Source: Lacticaseibacillus brantae DSM 23927 (lineage in GTDB: Bacteria; Bacillota; Bacilli; Lactobacillales; Lactobacillaceae). Taken from it: DNA of 64,000 nt. The notes under the pieces were generated by a model that saw only the letters and a list, made by a program, of their open reading frames with translations, had not been told where the DNA came from and searched no databases. A program made the translations under genes and the position numbers. The stretch covers positions 186,001 through 250,000 of the forward strand of contig NZ_AYZQ01000001.1 in assembly GCF_001436115.1 (NCBI RefSeq), written 5' to 3'. Below are positions 25,339 to 34,164 of this stretch, piece by piece. The number at the start of each line of letters is the position of its first letter. Position 1 is the stretch's first letter.

Positions 25339-25665
25339 ATGCTCATGGCTTTGATTATTGGTGGACCCATCCTTTTGTGGGTTGTGGCGCTGCTTCCAAT
25401 CGCAGGACCTCGAAAATGGCGCCGCCGCTTACTAAATATTATCGTGGTTGCCAATCTCCTGGCCACCTGGGCTTTGGGACTGGGAAATTACTTCTGGGTC
25501 TTAGCGTTTGTCGCTATGCTCATGGGGATTCTGATTGTGATTGATCAGGTAAATCGCCACTTTGATTTGGTTGTTCCTCGTTTTGTCCGGGAATGGCTAC
25601 GCTGGCTGTTACTCGCTACCACTATTTGGTGGGTAGCTGGAATTATTTTCAAAATTGTGGGTTAA
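25339..25665 (+). CDS. DUF3397-like small integral membrane protein
   Basis: The 108-residue protein has four hydrophobic segments and ends WWVAGIIFKIVG. I assign it to DUF3397 from its size, topology and place just upstream of mraZ, which is where lactobacilli carry this family; no catalytic motif is visible. The ATG at 25339 follows AAGTAGGTG; a GTG at 25330 lies in that ribosome binding site. A terminator separates it from mraZ. The function is unknown. Confidence 0.65.
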   Translation: MLMALIIGGPILLWVVALLPIAGPRKWRRRLLNIIVVANLLATWALGLGNYFWVLAFVAMLMGILIVIDQVNRHFDLVVPRFVREWLRWLLLATTIWWVAGIIFKIVG

Positions 25666-25693
25666 GCCCCCACCTGTATAATGACCGATTAAG

Positions 25694-25734
25694 ACGAAGG
25701 TCGCGACCATGAAACGTTGGTTGCGACCTTTTTC
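25694..25734 (+). terminator. Rho-independent terminator upstream of the dcw cluster
   Basis: GAAGGTCGC-ACC pairs with GGT-GCGACCTTTTTC. Confidence 0.88.
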
Positions 25735-25840
25735 GTATGCTGAAAAACCCGATAAATCAAGGCATAGAATGTATTTGTGAAAAAGTAACGTATATCCCGA
25801 AAAAATTTTATAAATATTGAGGTCATAAAATCCCTAATTT

Positions 25841-25870
25841 GTGGTAGGAAGTGGGGGAATGTGGTAGACT
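25841..25870 (+). promoter_or_regulatory. MraZ operator repeats and dcw promoter
   Basis: GTGG occurs at 25841, 25851 and 25861, an exact 10-base period (GTGGTAG, GTGGGGG, GTGGTAG). MraZ is known to bind direct GTGG/TGGG-type repeats spaced about one helical turn before mraZ. An extended -10 (TGGTAGACT, 25862-25870) overlaps the last repeat. Confidence 0.75.
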
Positions 25871-25893
25871 AGCCTTATTAAGGAGGTAGCGCC

Positions 25894-26325
25894 ATGCTGA
25901 TGGGTGAGTTTCATCACAATCTCGATGCCAAAGGCCGACTAATTGTTCCTGCGAAATTTCGCGAGCAGTTAGGCGACACTTTTGTGTTGACCCGCGGTAT
26001 GGATGGCTGCCTTTTTGGGTACGCTCTACCCGAATGGACTAATTTGCAAGCCAAAATTGGGCAGTTACCTCTGACTAAGAAGGATGCCCGGACATTCACG
26101 CGGTTTCTCTATGCGGCTGCGATTGAATGTACCGTGGATAAGCAAGGCCGGATTAATATTCCGGCCAATCTCATCGCCCATGCAGCCCTCGACAAAGCTT
26201 GCGTGCTTGTTGGGGTCTCTGATCGGATTGAAGTTTGGAGCGATGCGCGTTGGCAAGCGTTCACGGATAAAGCAGAAACCGACTTTGATGAAATCTCTGA
26301 AAATCTAATGGATCTAGGGTTATAG
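25894..26325 (+). CDS. mraZ: Transcriptional regulator MraZ
   Basis: The 143-residue protein contains two SpoVT/AbrB-like beta-barrel repeats: [21 protein letters not shown] at the N-terminus and [20 protein letters not shown] near 75-95, each with the DxxGR motif. MraZ forms a ring and represses the division/wall cluster through repeats in front of its own gene. The ATG at 25894 follows AAGGAGGT. rsmH starts two bases after it. Confidence 0.96.
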   Translation: MLMGEFHHNLDAKGRLIVPAKFREQLGDTFVLTRGMDGCLFGYALPEWTNLQAKIGQLPLTKKDARTFTRFLYAAAIECTVDKQGRINIPANLIAHAALDKACVLVGVSDRIEVWSDARWQAFTDKAETDFDEISENLMDLGL

Positions 26326-26327
26326 CC

Positions 26328-27263
26328 ATGACTGAATTCAAACATGAAACGGTGTTGCTCACTGAAGCCACCGATGCACTACATATTAAACCGGCTGGCA
26401 TCTATGTCGATGCCACGCTCGGGCGTGCTGGCCACACTCGCGTGATTTTATCTCAGTTGACCAGTGGCCAACTGTACGCGTTTGATCAAGATCAAGCGGC
26501 GATTGATGCGGTGACGGCTAGTTTACAGCCGTTGCCGCCAAACCTACATTTGATGCATGCTAATTTTCGGCAAATCACCACCACTTTGGCCGATGAAAAC
26601 ATTACTGGAGTCGATGGTATTTTATACGACCTGGGGGTCTCATCACCACAGTTTGATGATTCAGCCCGCGGGTTTAGCTATCGCTTTGATGCGCCCCTGG
26701 ACATGCGCATGGATCAAAGCCAAACGTTAACGGCGAAAACCATTGTCAATACCTGGTCTTATCAAGATCTGCTGCGAATTTTTTCGCGCTACGGCGAAGA
26801 GAAATTCGCAAAGCCGATTGCCCGCCAGATTGAAAATGCCCGCAGTGAGAAGCCAATTGAAACGACATTTGAGTTGGTTGACCTCATCAAAGCTGGGATT
26901 CCAGCCGCTGCGCGCCGTACGGGTGGTCATCCGGCAAAGAAGACTTTTCAGGCCCTGCGCATCGCAGTTAACGATGAACTAGGGGCTCTTGAGGATTCCT
27001 TGGAGCAGGCATTGAAATTACTGAATTCCGGTGGCCGGATCAGCGTAATCACGTTTCAGTCCCTAGAAGATCGCTTTGTTAAGTCCTTATTTAGAGAAAT
27101 GACTGAGGTCCAAAATGTTCCGCGAGATTTACCAGTGATTCCCGAATCAGCTCAACCTAAATTCAAACTAATCACCCGCAAACCAATTTTACCGAGTGAA
27201 GAAGAACTAGCTGCCAACCATCGGGCCCACAGTGCAAAACTGCGAGTCATCGAAAAGCGCTGA
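26328..27263 (+). CDS. rsmH: 16S rRNA m4C1402 methyltransferase RsmH (MraW)
   Basis: The 311-residue SAM-dependent methyltransferase modifies N4 of C1402 in 16S rRNA. Motifs: [13 protein letters not shown] at the start, [16 protein letters not shown] (SAM loop), [15 protein letters not shown] and [14 protein letters not shown], ending SAKLRVIEK. All family blocks are intact and the length is typical. It lies between mraZ and ftsL. Confidence 0.97.
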   Translation: MTEFKHETVLLTEATDALHIKPAGIYVDATLGRAGHTRVILSQLTSGQLYAFDQDQAAIDAVTASLQPLPPNLHLMHANFRQITTTLADENITGVDGILYDLGVSSPQFDDSARGFSYRFDAPLDMRMDQSQTLTAKTIVNTWSYQDLLRIFSRYGEEKFAKPIARQIENARSEKPIETTFELVDLIKAGIPAAARRTGGHPAKKTFQALRIAVNDELGALEDSLEQALKLLNSGGRISVITFQSLEDRFVKSLFREMTEVQNVPRDLPVIPESAQPKFKLITRKPILPSEEELAANHRAHSAKLRVIEKR

Positions 27264-27278
27264 GAGGAGTAAATGATT

Positions 27279-27659
27279 ATGTTAGATAATACTGCGCGTC
27301 AACTCGATCCAGAACCGATGATTCAACCTGAACAACCGCAACCGGCGATTACCCCGCAAGCTATCCCGGCGGCTGCCCCTAAAGCCGTTCCATTTACTGT
27401 TTTTGAGCGCGGACTGGCCTTCATGGCAGGGGCCCTCATTGTGGTGATGAGTTTGTGGTGCCTCTTTACTCGGACTAATCTAGCAACGACGCAGCGGGCC
27501 TATGAAGACATGCAGTCACAAATTGCTGATCAAACGACGAAAGTCAATAATTACAAGCAAGCGATTGGCGAATTGTCGACTTCAGAACGGTTATCGGCCT
27601 TTGCCAAAGACCATGGGTTGTCGACGACCAATGGCACGATTAAGCGAGTGACAAAGTAA
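27279..27659 (+). CDS. ftsL: Cell division protein FtsL
   Basis: The 126-residue single-pass membrane protein has a cytoplasmic Pro/Gln-rich N-terminus of about 45 residues, a membrane segment (about 47-66) and an outer coiled-coil domain (ATTQRAYEDMQSQIADQTTK). FtsL joins DivIC and DivIB in the divisome. The ATG at 27279 is nine bases after GAGGAG; another ATG at 27273 would be only three bases away. It overlaps the pbp gene by one base (TAATG). Confidence 0.93.
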   Translation: MLDNTARQLDPEPMIQPEQPQPAITPQAIPAAAPKAVPFTVFERGLAFMAGALIVVMSLWCLFTRTNLATTQRAYEDMQSQIADQTTKVNNYKQAIGELSTSERLSAFAKDHGLSTTNGTIKRVTK

Positions 27660-29791
27660 TGGCTAAGCAAGGACACCAACCACCACGCATGAACCGTAAA
27701 CGGTTAGGGATTTTCTTTTTGGGATTGACCAGTTTGGTCTTTCTCATTTTCTTTGTTCGGATGGGCTATGTTGCCCTAGGTGGCAAGGTCGATTCAGCAA
27801 ATCTCAGTCGCAAGCGGAGTGATCAGTACCGGTCCGAAATGACGTTAACTGCTAAACGCGGGACCATTTATGATGCTTCAGGCAATGTTATTGCCGAGAG
27901 TTCCAATACATATTCGATTTACGCTATTTTAAATAAGGACCAAATGATTGGTAACAAACCGCGACATGTGGTGGATGCCAAGAAGACGGCCCAAGTGCTC
28001 AGTCGCTACTTGCCATTAAGTGAAGCAGCGATTTTGAAGTATCTGCAACCAAAGAAGGCAGTCTTTCAAGTTGAATTCGGGCCAGCTGGTAAAAATCTAA
28101 GTTTGGCCATCAAACAACAAATTGAAAAGCAGAAGTTGCCGGGGATTGAATTCATTGAGAAGCCCTCGCGCTTGTATCCCAATGGGACGTTTGCCTCTCA
28201 CTTGATTGGCTTAGCGCAGGGAACGGATGCGGACAATAGTACGAAGTTAACGGGTATTTTAGGGCTGGAAAAGCAATTTAATACCGTGTTAACGGGGACG
28301 GATGGCCACCAAACGGCGGAGTTTGATCGATATGGTTATACGCTGCCGAATTCAGAAGCAGTCACCAAAAAGCCGGTCGATGGTGGGAATGTCTACACCA
28401 CGATTGACAGCGGCTTGCAGTCTTATCTTGAAACCCTGATGAGTGATGTCGCGACCAAGTATCAACCCAATGGCCTGAACGCGGTGTTGATGGATGCCAA
28501 AACAGGGGCCATTTTAGCGGCGAGCCAACGGCCAACGTTTGATCCGATGACGGGTAATGGTCTCGGCAATCTTTGGCGCGATGCGTTAGTTGAAGATGCC
28601 TATGAACCAGGCTCAGTGCTGAAGATTATGACGTTAGCGGCGGCAATCGATTCTGGGAATTATCAACCGAATACCTACTACCAATCTGGGAGTGTGAATG
28701 TTGGTGGTTCCGTCATCCGTGACTGGCAAACCAGTGGTTGGGGAACGATTCCGCTCAGTCAAGCCTTTCCACGGTCCAGTAACGTCGGCATGGTTAAGAT
28801 TGAACAGGCCATGGGCGCCAAGACTTGGAAATCGTATCTTGATAAGTTTGATTTTGGACAAAAGACCGGCATCCAATTGCCCGGTGAAGTGGCGGGGAGT
28901 ATTAGTTTTGCAAAGCCCGTTGACCAGGCCATCACGTCATTTGGCCAAGGCATCAATGTTAATATGATGCAAATGTTACAAGCGGTCAGTGCCATCGCCA
29001 ATGATGGTGAGATGATTCAGCCACGAATCGTCAGCAAGGTCGTCTCAAGGACTGGCAAAACCACCACCTATGATAAGAAAGTGGTCGGCAAGCCAATCAG
29101 TGCCAGCACTGCCAAAGAAGTCATGGAGGCCATGCGCCAAGTCGTGACTGCCCAATACGGGACTGGACAAGCCTATAAGATGCCCGGAGTTGACCTGGCA
29201 GTTAAAACTGGGACGGCGCAAATCGCCAGTTCCAAAGGTGGTTACTTAACTGGGGCCAACAATTATACGTTTAGTGTCGCTGGCATTGCCCCAGCCAAGA
29301 ATCCGCGTTATATTTTGTATATCACAATGAAACAACCGCAGAAAATGACAGAAGCTGCTGAAAGTATTTTGGCATCAATCTTCAAGCCATTGATGACGCG
29401 GGCCTTAGCGTTAGGTGACTCAGATGAAAATCAAACTCAGTTAACGAAACCAACAACGATTCCAAGTGTTTTGAACCAATCACTGACCAATGCGCAAACA
29501 GCTTTAAAAGACTTCACCGTGACCACGATTGGGACAGGTAATACCGTGGTTCAACAGTTACCTGAGGCTCACAGCCAAGGACTGAAGAAATCACGTGTCT
29601 TACTGCTGACCAACGGCGCAATGACCATGCCAGATGTTTCTGGGTGGGCCAAGAGTGATGTCTTGAAGTTGGCGCAGTTAACCGGGGCGAAATTTAACCT
29701 CGAGGGTGATGGGTTTGCGACACATCAGAGTCAAGCAGCAGGGACCATGATCGGTGATGCTAAAATCACCGTGACGTTCCAACCAAAATAG
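27659..29791 (+). CDS. Class B penicillin-binding protein with PASTA domains (PBP2x/PbpB-like, divisome transpeptidase)
   Basis: The 710-residue protein is the septal peptidoglycan transpeptidase. After one membrane segment (about 19-40) come the dimerisation domain and a transpeptidase domain with EPGSVLKI (SxxK), SSN (SxN) and KTGTA. Two PASTA modules follow (about 598-710), including MPDVSGWAKSDVLKLAQLTG. PASTA repeats bind wall peptides and are typical of Gram-positive septal PBPs. The position between ftsL and mraY fixes its role as FtsI equivalent. Confidence 0.95.
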   Translation: MAKQGHQPPRMNRKRLGIFFLGLTSLVFLIFFVRMGYVALGGKVDSANLSRKRSDQYRSEMTLTAKRGTIYDASGNVIAESSNTYSIYAILNKDQMIGNKPRHVVDAKKTAQVLSRYLPLSEAAILKYLQPKKAVFQVEFGPAGKNLSLAIKQQIEKQKLPGIEFIEKPSRLYPNGTFASHLIGLAQGTDADNSTKLTGILGLEKQFNTVLTGTDGHQTAEFDRYGYTLPNSEAVTKKPVDGGNVYTTIDSGLQSYLETLMSDVATKYQPNGLNAVLMDAKTGAILAASQRPTFDPMTGNGLGNLWRDALVEDAYEPGSVLKIMTLAAAIDSGNYQPNTYYQSGSVNVGGSVIRDWQTSGWGTIPLSQAFPRSSNVGMVKIEQAMGAKTWKSYLDKFDFGQKTGIQLPGEVAGSISFAKPVDQAITSFGQGINVNMMQMLQAVSAIANDGEMIQPRIVSKVVSRTGKTTTYDKKVVGKPISASTAKEVMEAMRQVVTAQYGTGQAYKMPGVDLAVKTGTAQIASSKGGYLTGANNYTFSVAGIAPAKNPRYILYITMKQPQKMTEAAESILASIFKPLMTRALALGDSDENQTQLTKPTTIPSVLNQSLTNAQTALKDFTVTTIGTGNTVVQQLPEAHSQGLKKSRVLLLTNGAMTMPDVSGWAKSDVLKLAQLTGAKFNLEGDGFATHQSQAAGTMIGDAKITVTFQPK

Positions 29792-29808
29792 AATTGAGGG
29801 TAATTTTC

Positions 29809-30774
29809 ATGGAACTAGCACAAATGCTGATCCCAGCGGTCTCAGCTTTTGCCATTACAGTAATTTTATTGCCACTATTGATTGGCTACATGCGCATGCG
29901 TAAAGAGGGTCAAGTTACGCGCGAAGAAGGACCAAAGTGGCACGAAGTCAAGTCTGGCACCCCCACAATGGGCGGCCTGGTTTTTATTACTGGGATTGTC
30001 ATTACCAGTATTTGGGTCGGGCTTTGGCAACACGCCTTCACTTTGAGCCTGATAGTGAGCTTAATTATTTTCGTTTTATATGGGGCGCTCGGATTCGTCG
30101 ACGACTTTGTCAAGGTTGCTAACCACCGCAACTTGGGGTTACGGGCTTGGCAGAAGTTGCTGGGGCAAATTGCCGGCGCGGCCATCTTCTTATGGGCCTT
30201 CTTCTCTGAGGGGATGCAGGCCACTTTATGGTTGCCAGTGATCGGGGATATTAACAGTCAATGGTTGTACATCGTTTTTGCGGCTATCTGGCTGGTCGGC
30301 TTCAGTAACGCCGTCAACCTCACTGATGGCATCGACGGTCTGCTTGCTGGTCTGACATTTATCGCGATGGGGACTTATGCCATTATCGCGGCGCATGACG
30401 GGCGGGTTGACGTGCTCATCATCTGTTTAGCGACCGTTGGGGCCATGATTGGTTTCTTCCTATACAATCACAAGCCCGCAAAAATTTTCATGGGTGACGT
30501 TGGCAGTCTTGCCCTTGGTGGGCTCTTGGCCGTTATCTCATTGCTTTTGCACCGAGAATGGTCCTTACTGTTGATTGGGATTGTCTTTGTCGTTGAAACG
30601 GCAAGTGTAATCTTGCAAGTTGCGTCATTTAAATTAACTGGCAAGCGGCTCTTCAAAATGTCACCAATTCATCATCACTTTGAGATGTTGGGTTGGTCAG
30701 AATGGAAAGTCGATCTTGTCTTTTGGTTGGTTGGCCTAGTCGCCAGTGGGTTGTATTTAGGATTCTTTTTATAA
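29809..30774 (+). CDS. mraY: Phospho-N-acetylmuramoyl-pentapeptide transferase MraY
   Basis: The 321-residue polytopic enzyme transfers phospho-MurNAc-pentapeptide to undecaprenyl phosphate, giving lipid I. It has about ten membrane segments. Family motifs: GTPTMGGL, FVDDFVKV (Asp pair), NAVNLTDGIDGLLAG, MGDVGSLALGG and IHHHFEMLGW. The ATG at 29809 follows TTGAGGG; a TTG at 29794 is inside that site. murD is immediately downstream. Confidence 0.97.
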   Translation: MELAQMLIPAVSAFAITVILLPLLIGYMRMRKEGQVTREEGPKWHEVKSGTPTMGGLVFITGIVITSIWVGLWQHAFTLSLIVSLIIFVLYGALGFVDDFVKVANHRNLGLRAWQKLLGQIAGAAIFLWAFFSEGMQATLWLPVIGDINSQWLYIVFAAIWLVGFSNAVNLTDGIDGLLAGLTFIAMGTYAIIAAHDGRVDVLIICLATVGAMIGFFLYNHKPAKIFMGDVGSLALGGLLAVISLLLHREWSLLLIGIVFVVETASVILQVASFKLTGKRLFKMSPIHHHFEMLGWSEWKVDLVFWLVGLVASGLYLGFFL

Positions 30775-30798
30775 AAAATGGAAGAGGAAGTTTTGGGC

Positions 30799-32172
30799 AT
30801 GAAAGCAATTACTGATTATGAGAATAAAAAAGTACTGGTTTTAGGCTTGGCCAAAAGTGGGGTCAATGCCGCTTTATTGCTCAAACGTTTAGGTGCCTTG
30901 GTCACCGTCAATGATAAGCAAGACTTTGACGATAACCCTGATGCCAAGCAACTGTTGGAAGATGGCATTCGCGTCATCACCGGGAGCCATCCGTTAGAAT
31001 TACTGGATGAGCACTTTGAGTTGATGGTCAAGAATCCTGGTATTCCCTATTCGAATCCTATGGTTGAACGAGCACAAGCCAAGAACATTCCCATTATCAC
31101 TGAACCTGAATTAGCTTATGAAGTGTCCCAAGCACCTTGGATAGCCGTCACTGGGAGTAATGGTAAGACCACAACGACGACGTTAATTGGCTTAATGCTA
31201 AACGAAAATCGGGCTAAAGGCCGGGCTCTAGATGCCGGTAATATTGGTATTCCCGCCTCGCAAGTGGCGCAAACGGCAACGACTGACGATGAAATTATTG
31301 CGGAACTGTCCAGTTTTCAATTATTGGGGATTACCCAACTTCATCCTGAGATTGCGGTCCTGACGAATATCTATGAAGCGCACCTCGATTATCACGGGGA
31401 TCGCGCCCATTATGTTGCCGCAAAAATGCGCATTACGATGAACCAAACGGCCGACGATTATTTCGTCATGAACTGGGACTTGCCAGAAATGCATGATCTT
31501 GCGAAGCAGAGTCAGGCTCAAATCGTGCCTTTCTCGCGCCAACACGTTGCTGGCGCCCGGGCTTATCAGTCGGGGGACTGGCTGTACTTTGATGATGAAG
31601 CCATCATTGACGTACATGACTTGCAAATCCCTGGAGATCACAACATTGAAAATGCGCTCGCGGCTTTGACCGTGGCCAAACTCAAAGGCGTCAAAACCGC
31701 TGACATCGTGGCCGTATTGCAACGCTTCAGCGGGGTCAAGCACCGGATTCAATATGTGACCACTTATGAAGGCCGCCGGTTTTATAATGATAGTAAAGCT
31801 ACCAATGTTGAAGCCAGTTCCGTGGCGCTGACGGCTTTTTCCCAACCGATTGTATTACTGGCTGGTGGCTTGGATCGTGGCCTTTCGCTGGACGATTTAA
31901 TTCCTTTGGTTCACGATCATGTCAAACAGCTGGTGGTCTTTGGTCAAACAGCTGATCGTCTTGTTGCGGTCGGCCAAGCGGCCGGAGTCCCAGTGACGCG
32001 AGTTGACACATTGCAAGCAGCAGTGCCAGTTGCGTTTAACGCCAGCGATGAAGGGGACGTGGTTTTGCTCTCGCCAGCTGCGGCTAGTTGGGATCAATTC
32101 AAAAATTTTGAAGTTCGCGGTGACGTCTTTATTGACGCTGTCAACGCGCTGAGAAAGGATGGCAGTCACTGA
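30799..32172 (+). CDS. murD: UDP-N-acetylmuramoylalanine-D-glutamate ligase MurD
   Basis: The 457-residue cytoplasmic Mur ligase adds D-glutamate to UDP-MurNAc-Ala. It has an N-terminal Rossmann domain (VLVLGLAKSGVNAALLLKRLG), the ATP loop VTGSNGKTTTTTLIG, and central and C-terminal motifs including NIYEAHLDYHGD and NDSKATNVEAS. I chose the ATG at 30799 over an ATG at 30778, since GGAAGAGGAAG sits between them. Its stop overlaps the murG start (TGATG). Confidence 0.96.
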   Translation: MKAITDYENKKVLVLGLAKSGVNAALLLKRLGALVTVNDKQDFDDNPDAKQLLEDGIRVITGSHPLELLDEHFELMVKNPGIPYSNPMVERAQAKNIPIITEPELAYEVSQAPWIAVTGSNGKTTTTTLIGLMLNENRAKGRALDAGNIGIPASQVAQTATTDDEIIAELSSFQLLGITQLHPEIAVLTNIYEAHLDYHGDRAHYVAAKMRITMNQTADDYFVMNWDLPEMHDLAKQSQAQIVPFSRQHVAGARAYQSGDWLYFDDEAIIDVHDLQIPGDHNIENALAALTVAKLKGVKTADIVAVLQRFSGVKHRIQYVTTYEGRRFYNDSKATNVEASSVALTAFSQPIVLLAGGLDRGLSLDDLIPLVHDHVKQLVVFGQTADRLVAVGQAAGVPVTRVDTLQAAVPVAFNASDEGDVVLLSPAAASWDQFKNFEVRGDVFIDAVNALRKDGSH

Positions 32173-33269
32173 TGCGAATCGTTGTCTCTGGCGGGGGTAC
32201 TGGTGGTCACATCTATCCAGCCCTTGCACTGATTAACCAACTGAAGAAACGCCATCTTGCCGATGCAGTCTTGTACGTTGGGACTGAAGCAGGACTGGAA
32301 AGTCGGATTGTGCCTGCCAATGGCATTGATTTTGCGACGATCAAAGTTCAAGGCTTTAAACGTTCATTGACCTTAGAAAATTTCAAAACAATTACCGAGT
32401 TCATCAAGAGTGTGGGTGACGCTAAGCGCTTGTTGAAAGCATTCAAGCCGGACGTTGTGATTGGGACAGGTGGTTATGTTTCTGGTGCGACGGTGTATGC
32501 GGCCAGCCGGTTGCATATTCCGACGGTCATTCACGAACAAAATTCGGTGGCCGGGGTTACCAACAAATTCTTGAGCCACTTTGTGACCAAAATTGCCATT
32601 GCCTTTCCTGAAGTTGCGACTACTTTTCCTGCCAAAAAGGTGGTATTGACGGGTAATCCCCGCGCCCAAGAAGTAGCGGATTTGACTCGCAATCAACGAC
32701 TGGCGGATTACGGATTGAACCCTGTGGCCCCAACGCTTTTGATTTTCGGTGGTTCCAGGGGCGCCCCGAAAATGAATCAGGCAGCACTTGATGCAATTCC
32801 GGAACTGGCTCAAGCAAACATCCAAACTTTATTTGTCACTGGTCGCCGGCACTTTGATGCACTGCACAGCGCGCATCCAACCATGCCCGCTGGTATTGTG
32901 ATGGTGCCATACATTGACGACATGCCGTCAATTCTGCCAGATATTAGTCTCATTGTTGGCCGATCCGGCGCAACTTCCCTGGCCGAATTAACTGCTTTGG
33001 GAATTCCGTCAATACTGATTCCAAGTCCCAATGTCACTGGTAATCATCAAATGATCAACGCCCAGTCATTGGCTAATGCCGGGGCCGCCATCGTGATTCC
33101 TGAAACTGAATTGACTGCTGACTTTGGACGGCAGGTGGTGGCGCTCATGCAAGATGGTCCGCGGCTGGCGGCAATGGCGCAGAATGCGAAGCGCCTTGGC
33201 GTGAAGGATGCGGCTGACCAACTCATCGACGTCTTGCAGGCGGCGATTAAGGAGTCACCTCATGGCTAA
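32172..33269 (+). CDS. murG: UDP-GlcNAc:lipid I GlcNAc transferase MurG
   Basis: The 365-residue GT-B glycosyltransferase at the inner membrane face turns lipid I into lipid II. Motifs: VSGGGTGGHIYPALAL at the N-terminus, GGYVSGATVYAA, IHEQNSVAGVTNK, LIFGGSRGAPKMNQA, and GRSGATSLAEL in the UDP-GlcNAc site. The length is typical. It overlaps divIB by eight bases. Confidence 0.97.
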   Translation: MRIVVSGGGTGGHIYPALALINQLKKRHLADAVLYVGTEAGLESRIVPANGIDFATIKVQGFKRSLTLENFKTITEFIKSVGDAKRLLKAFKPDVVIGTGGYVSGATVYAASRLHIPTVIHEQNSVAGVTNKFLSHFVTKIAIAFPEVATTFPAKKVVLTGNPRAQEVADLTRNQRLADYGLNPVAPTLLIFGGSRGAPKMNQAALDAIPELAQANIQTLFVTGRRHFDALHSAHPTMPAGIVMVPYIDDMPSILPDISLIVGRSGATSLAELTALGIPSILIPSPNVTGNHQMINAQSLANAGAAIVIPETELTADFGRQVVALMQDGPRLAAMAQNAKRLGVKDAADQLIDVLQAAIKESPHG

Positions 33270-34059
33270 GAAATCGACACCAGAACCACAAACACCTTGG
33301 GAGCAGTACCAAACCACACATCCCAAGCCCTTAGCGGCACAATTACCTCAATTGAGCGCTTGGCGGCATAAGCAGTTACGACGGAACTTGGTGTTGATTT
33401 TGACCCCACTCATTGTGTTGTTGGGGTTTTTTGGCTACATGATTTCGCCGCTTGCAAAAGTCGGTGAGGTCAACGTGACGGGTGTGAAGGTGTTGCCGGA
33501 ACAAACAATTATTGACGCGAGCCAATTGAGTAATCGCAATTATATTTTGCAGTTGCTGTTTGACAAGCACCCGGTCGTCAATCGAGTTGAAAAAGTTGCC
33601 GGCGTCAAATCAGCCCACGTTAAGATCTCCGGCATGAACACAGTTACGTTACAAATCAGCGAGTATGCGCCGGTCGGATACGTGTATCAAAAGGGCCTTT
33701 ATTATTTGGTCTTGTCGTCTAATCAAGTCGTTAAGCAGGGGATTAAGAATCCTAGTGATAATTATCCGGTCCTGACAGGTTTCACCGCTAAGGAATTGCC
33801 CCGGATTAGTACCGCACTGCGGGCGATTCCAAAAGCAGTTCGCCAAGATATCGCTGAAGTGAAAGCAACACGTGGCGGCGCCAATCCTTATCAGGTGAAA
33901 CTGAACATGGGCGATGGCAACCAGGTGATTGCTGATTCACGCACATTAGCTAAAAAAATGCACTATTATCCGAGCGTGGTAGCTGATTTGAAACAGTCAG
34001 GCACGCTCGATTTGGAAGTCGGGGCGTTCTTCACGCCAAATAAGACTAAAAAGAACTAA
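33262..34059 (+). CDS. divIB: Cell division protein DivIB (FtsQ)
   Basis: The 265-residue single-pass protein has about 43 cytoplasmic residues, a membrane segment (about 45-66) and an outer POTRA domain that starts VGEVNVTGVKVLPEQTIIDAS, followed by a beta domain. DivIB/FtsQ scaffolds the divisome with FtsL and DivIC. The ATG at 33262 has GGAG just upstream and lies inside the murG end. It is the last gene before a probable internal promoter for ftsA. Confidence 0.94.
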   Translation: MAKKSTPEPQTPWEQYQTTHPKPLAAQLPQLSAWRHKQLRRNLVLILTPLIVLLGFFGYMISPLAKVGEVNVTGVKVLPEQTIIDASQLSNRNYILQLLFDKHPVVNRVEKVAGVKSAHVKISGMNTVTLQISEYAPVGYVYQKGLYYLVLSSNQVVKQGIKNPSDNYPVLTGFTAKELPRISTALRAIPKAVRQDIAEVKATRGGANPYQVKLNMGDGNQVIADSRTLAKKMHYYPSVVADLKQSGTLDLEVGAFFTPNKTKKN

Positions 34060-34095
34060 AAGTCTTGACCCGACTACCGCAAGCTTTAACGACTG

Positions 34096-34104
34096 TGGTA
34101 AAAT
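34096..34104 (+). promoter_or_regulatory. extended -10 promoter for ftsAZ
   Basis: TGGTAAAAT is an extended -10 in the 105-base gap between divIB and ftsA, and would give ftsAZ a supply independent of the mraZ promoter. Confidence 0.5.
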
Positions 34105-34164
34105 GAAACCAGTCTCAAGAATATTTTGTAATGATTAAGAATAATTAAAGGAGGTTCCGGATAC

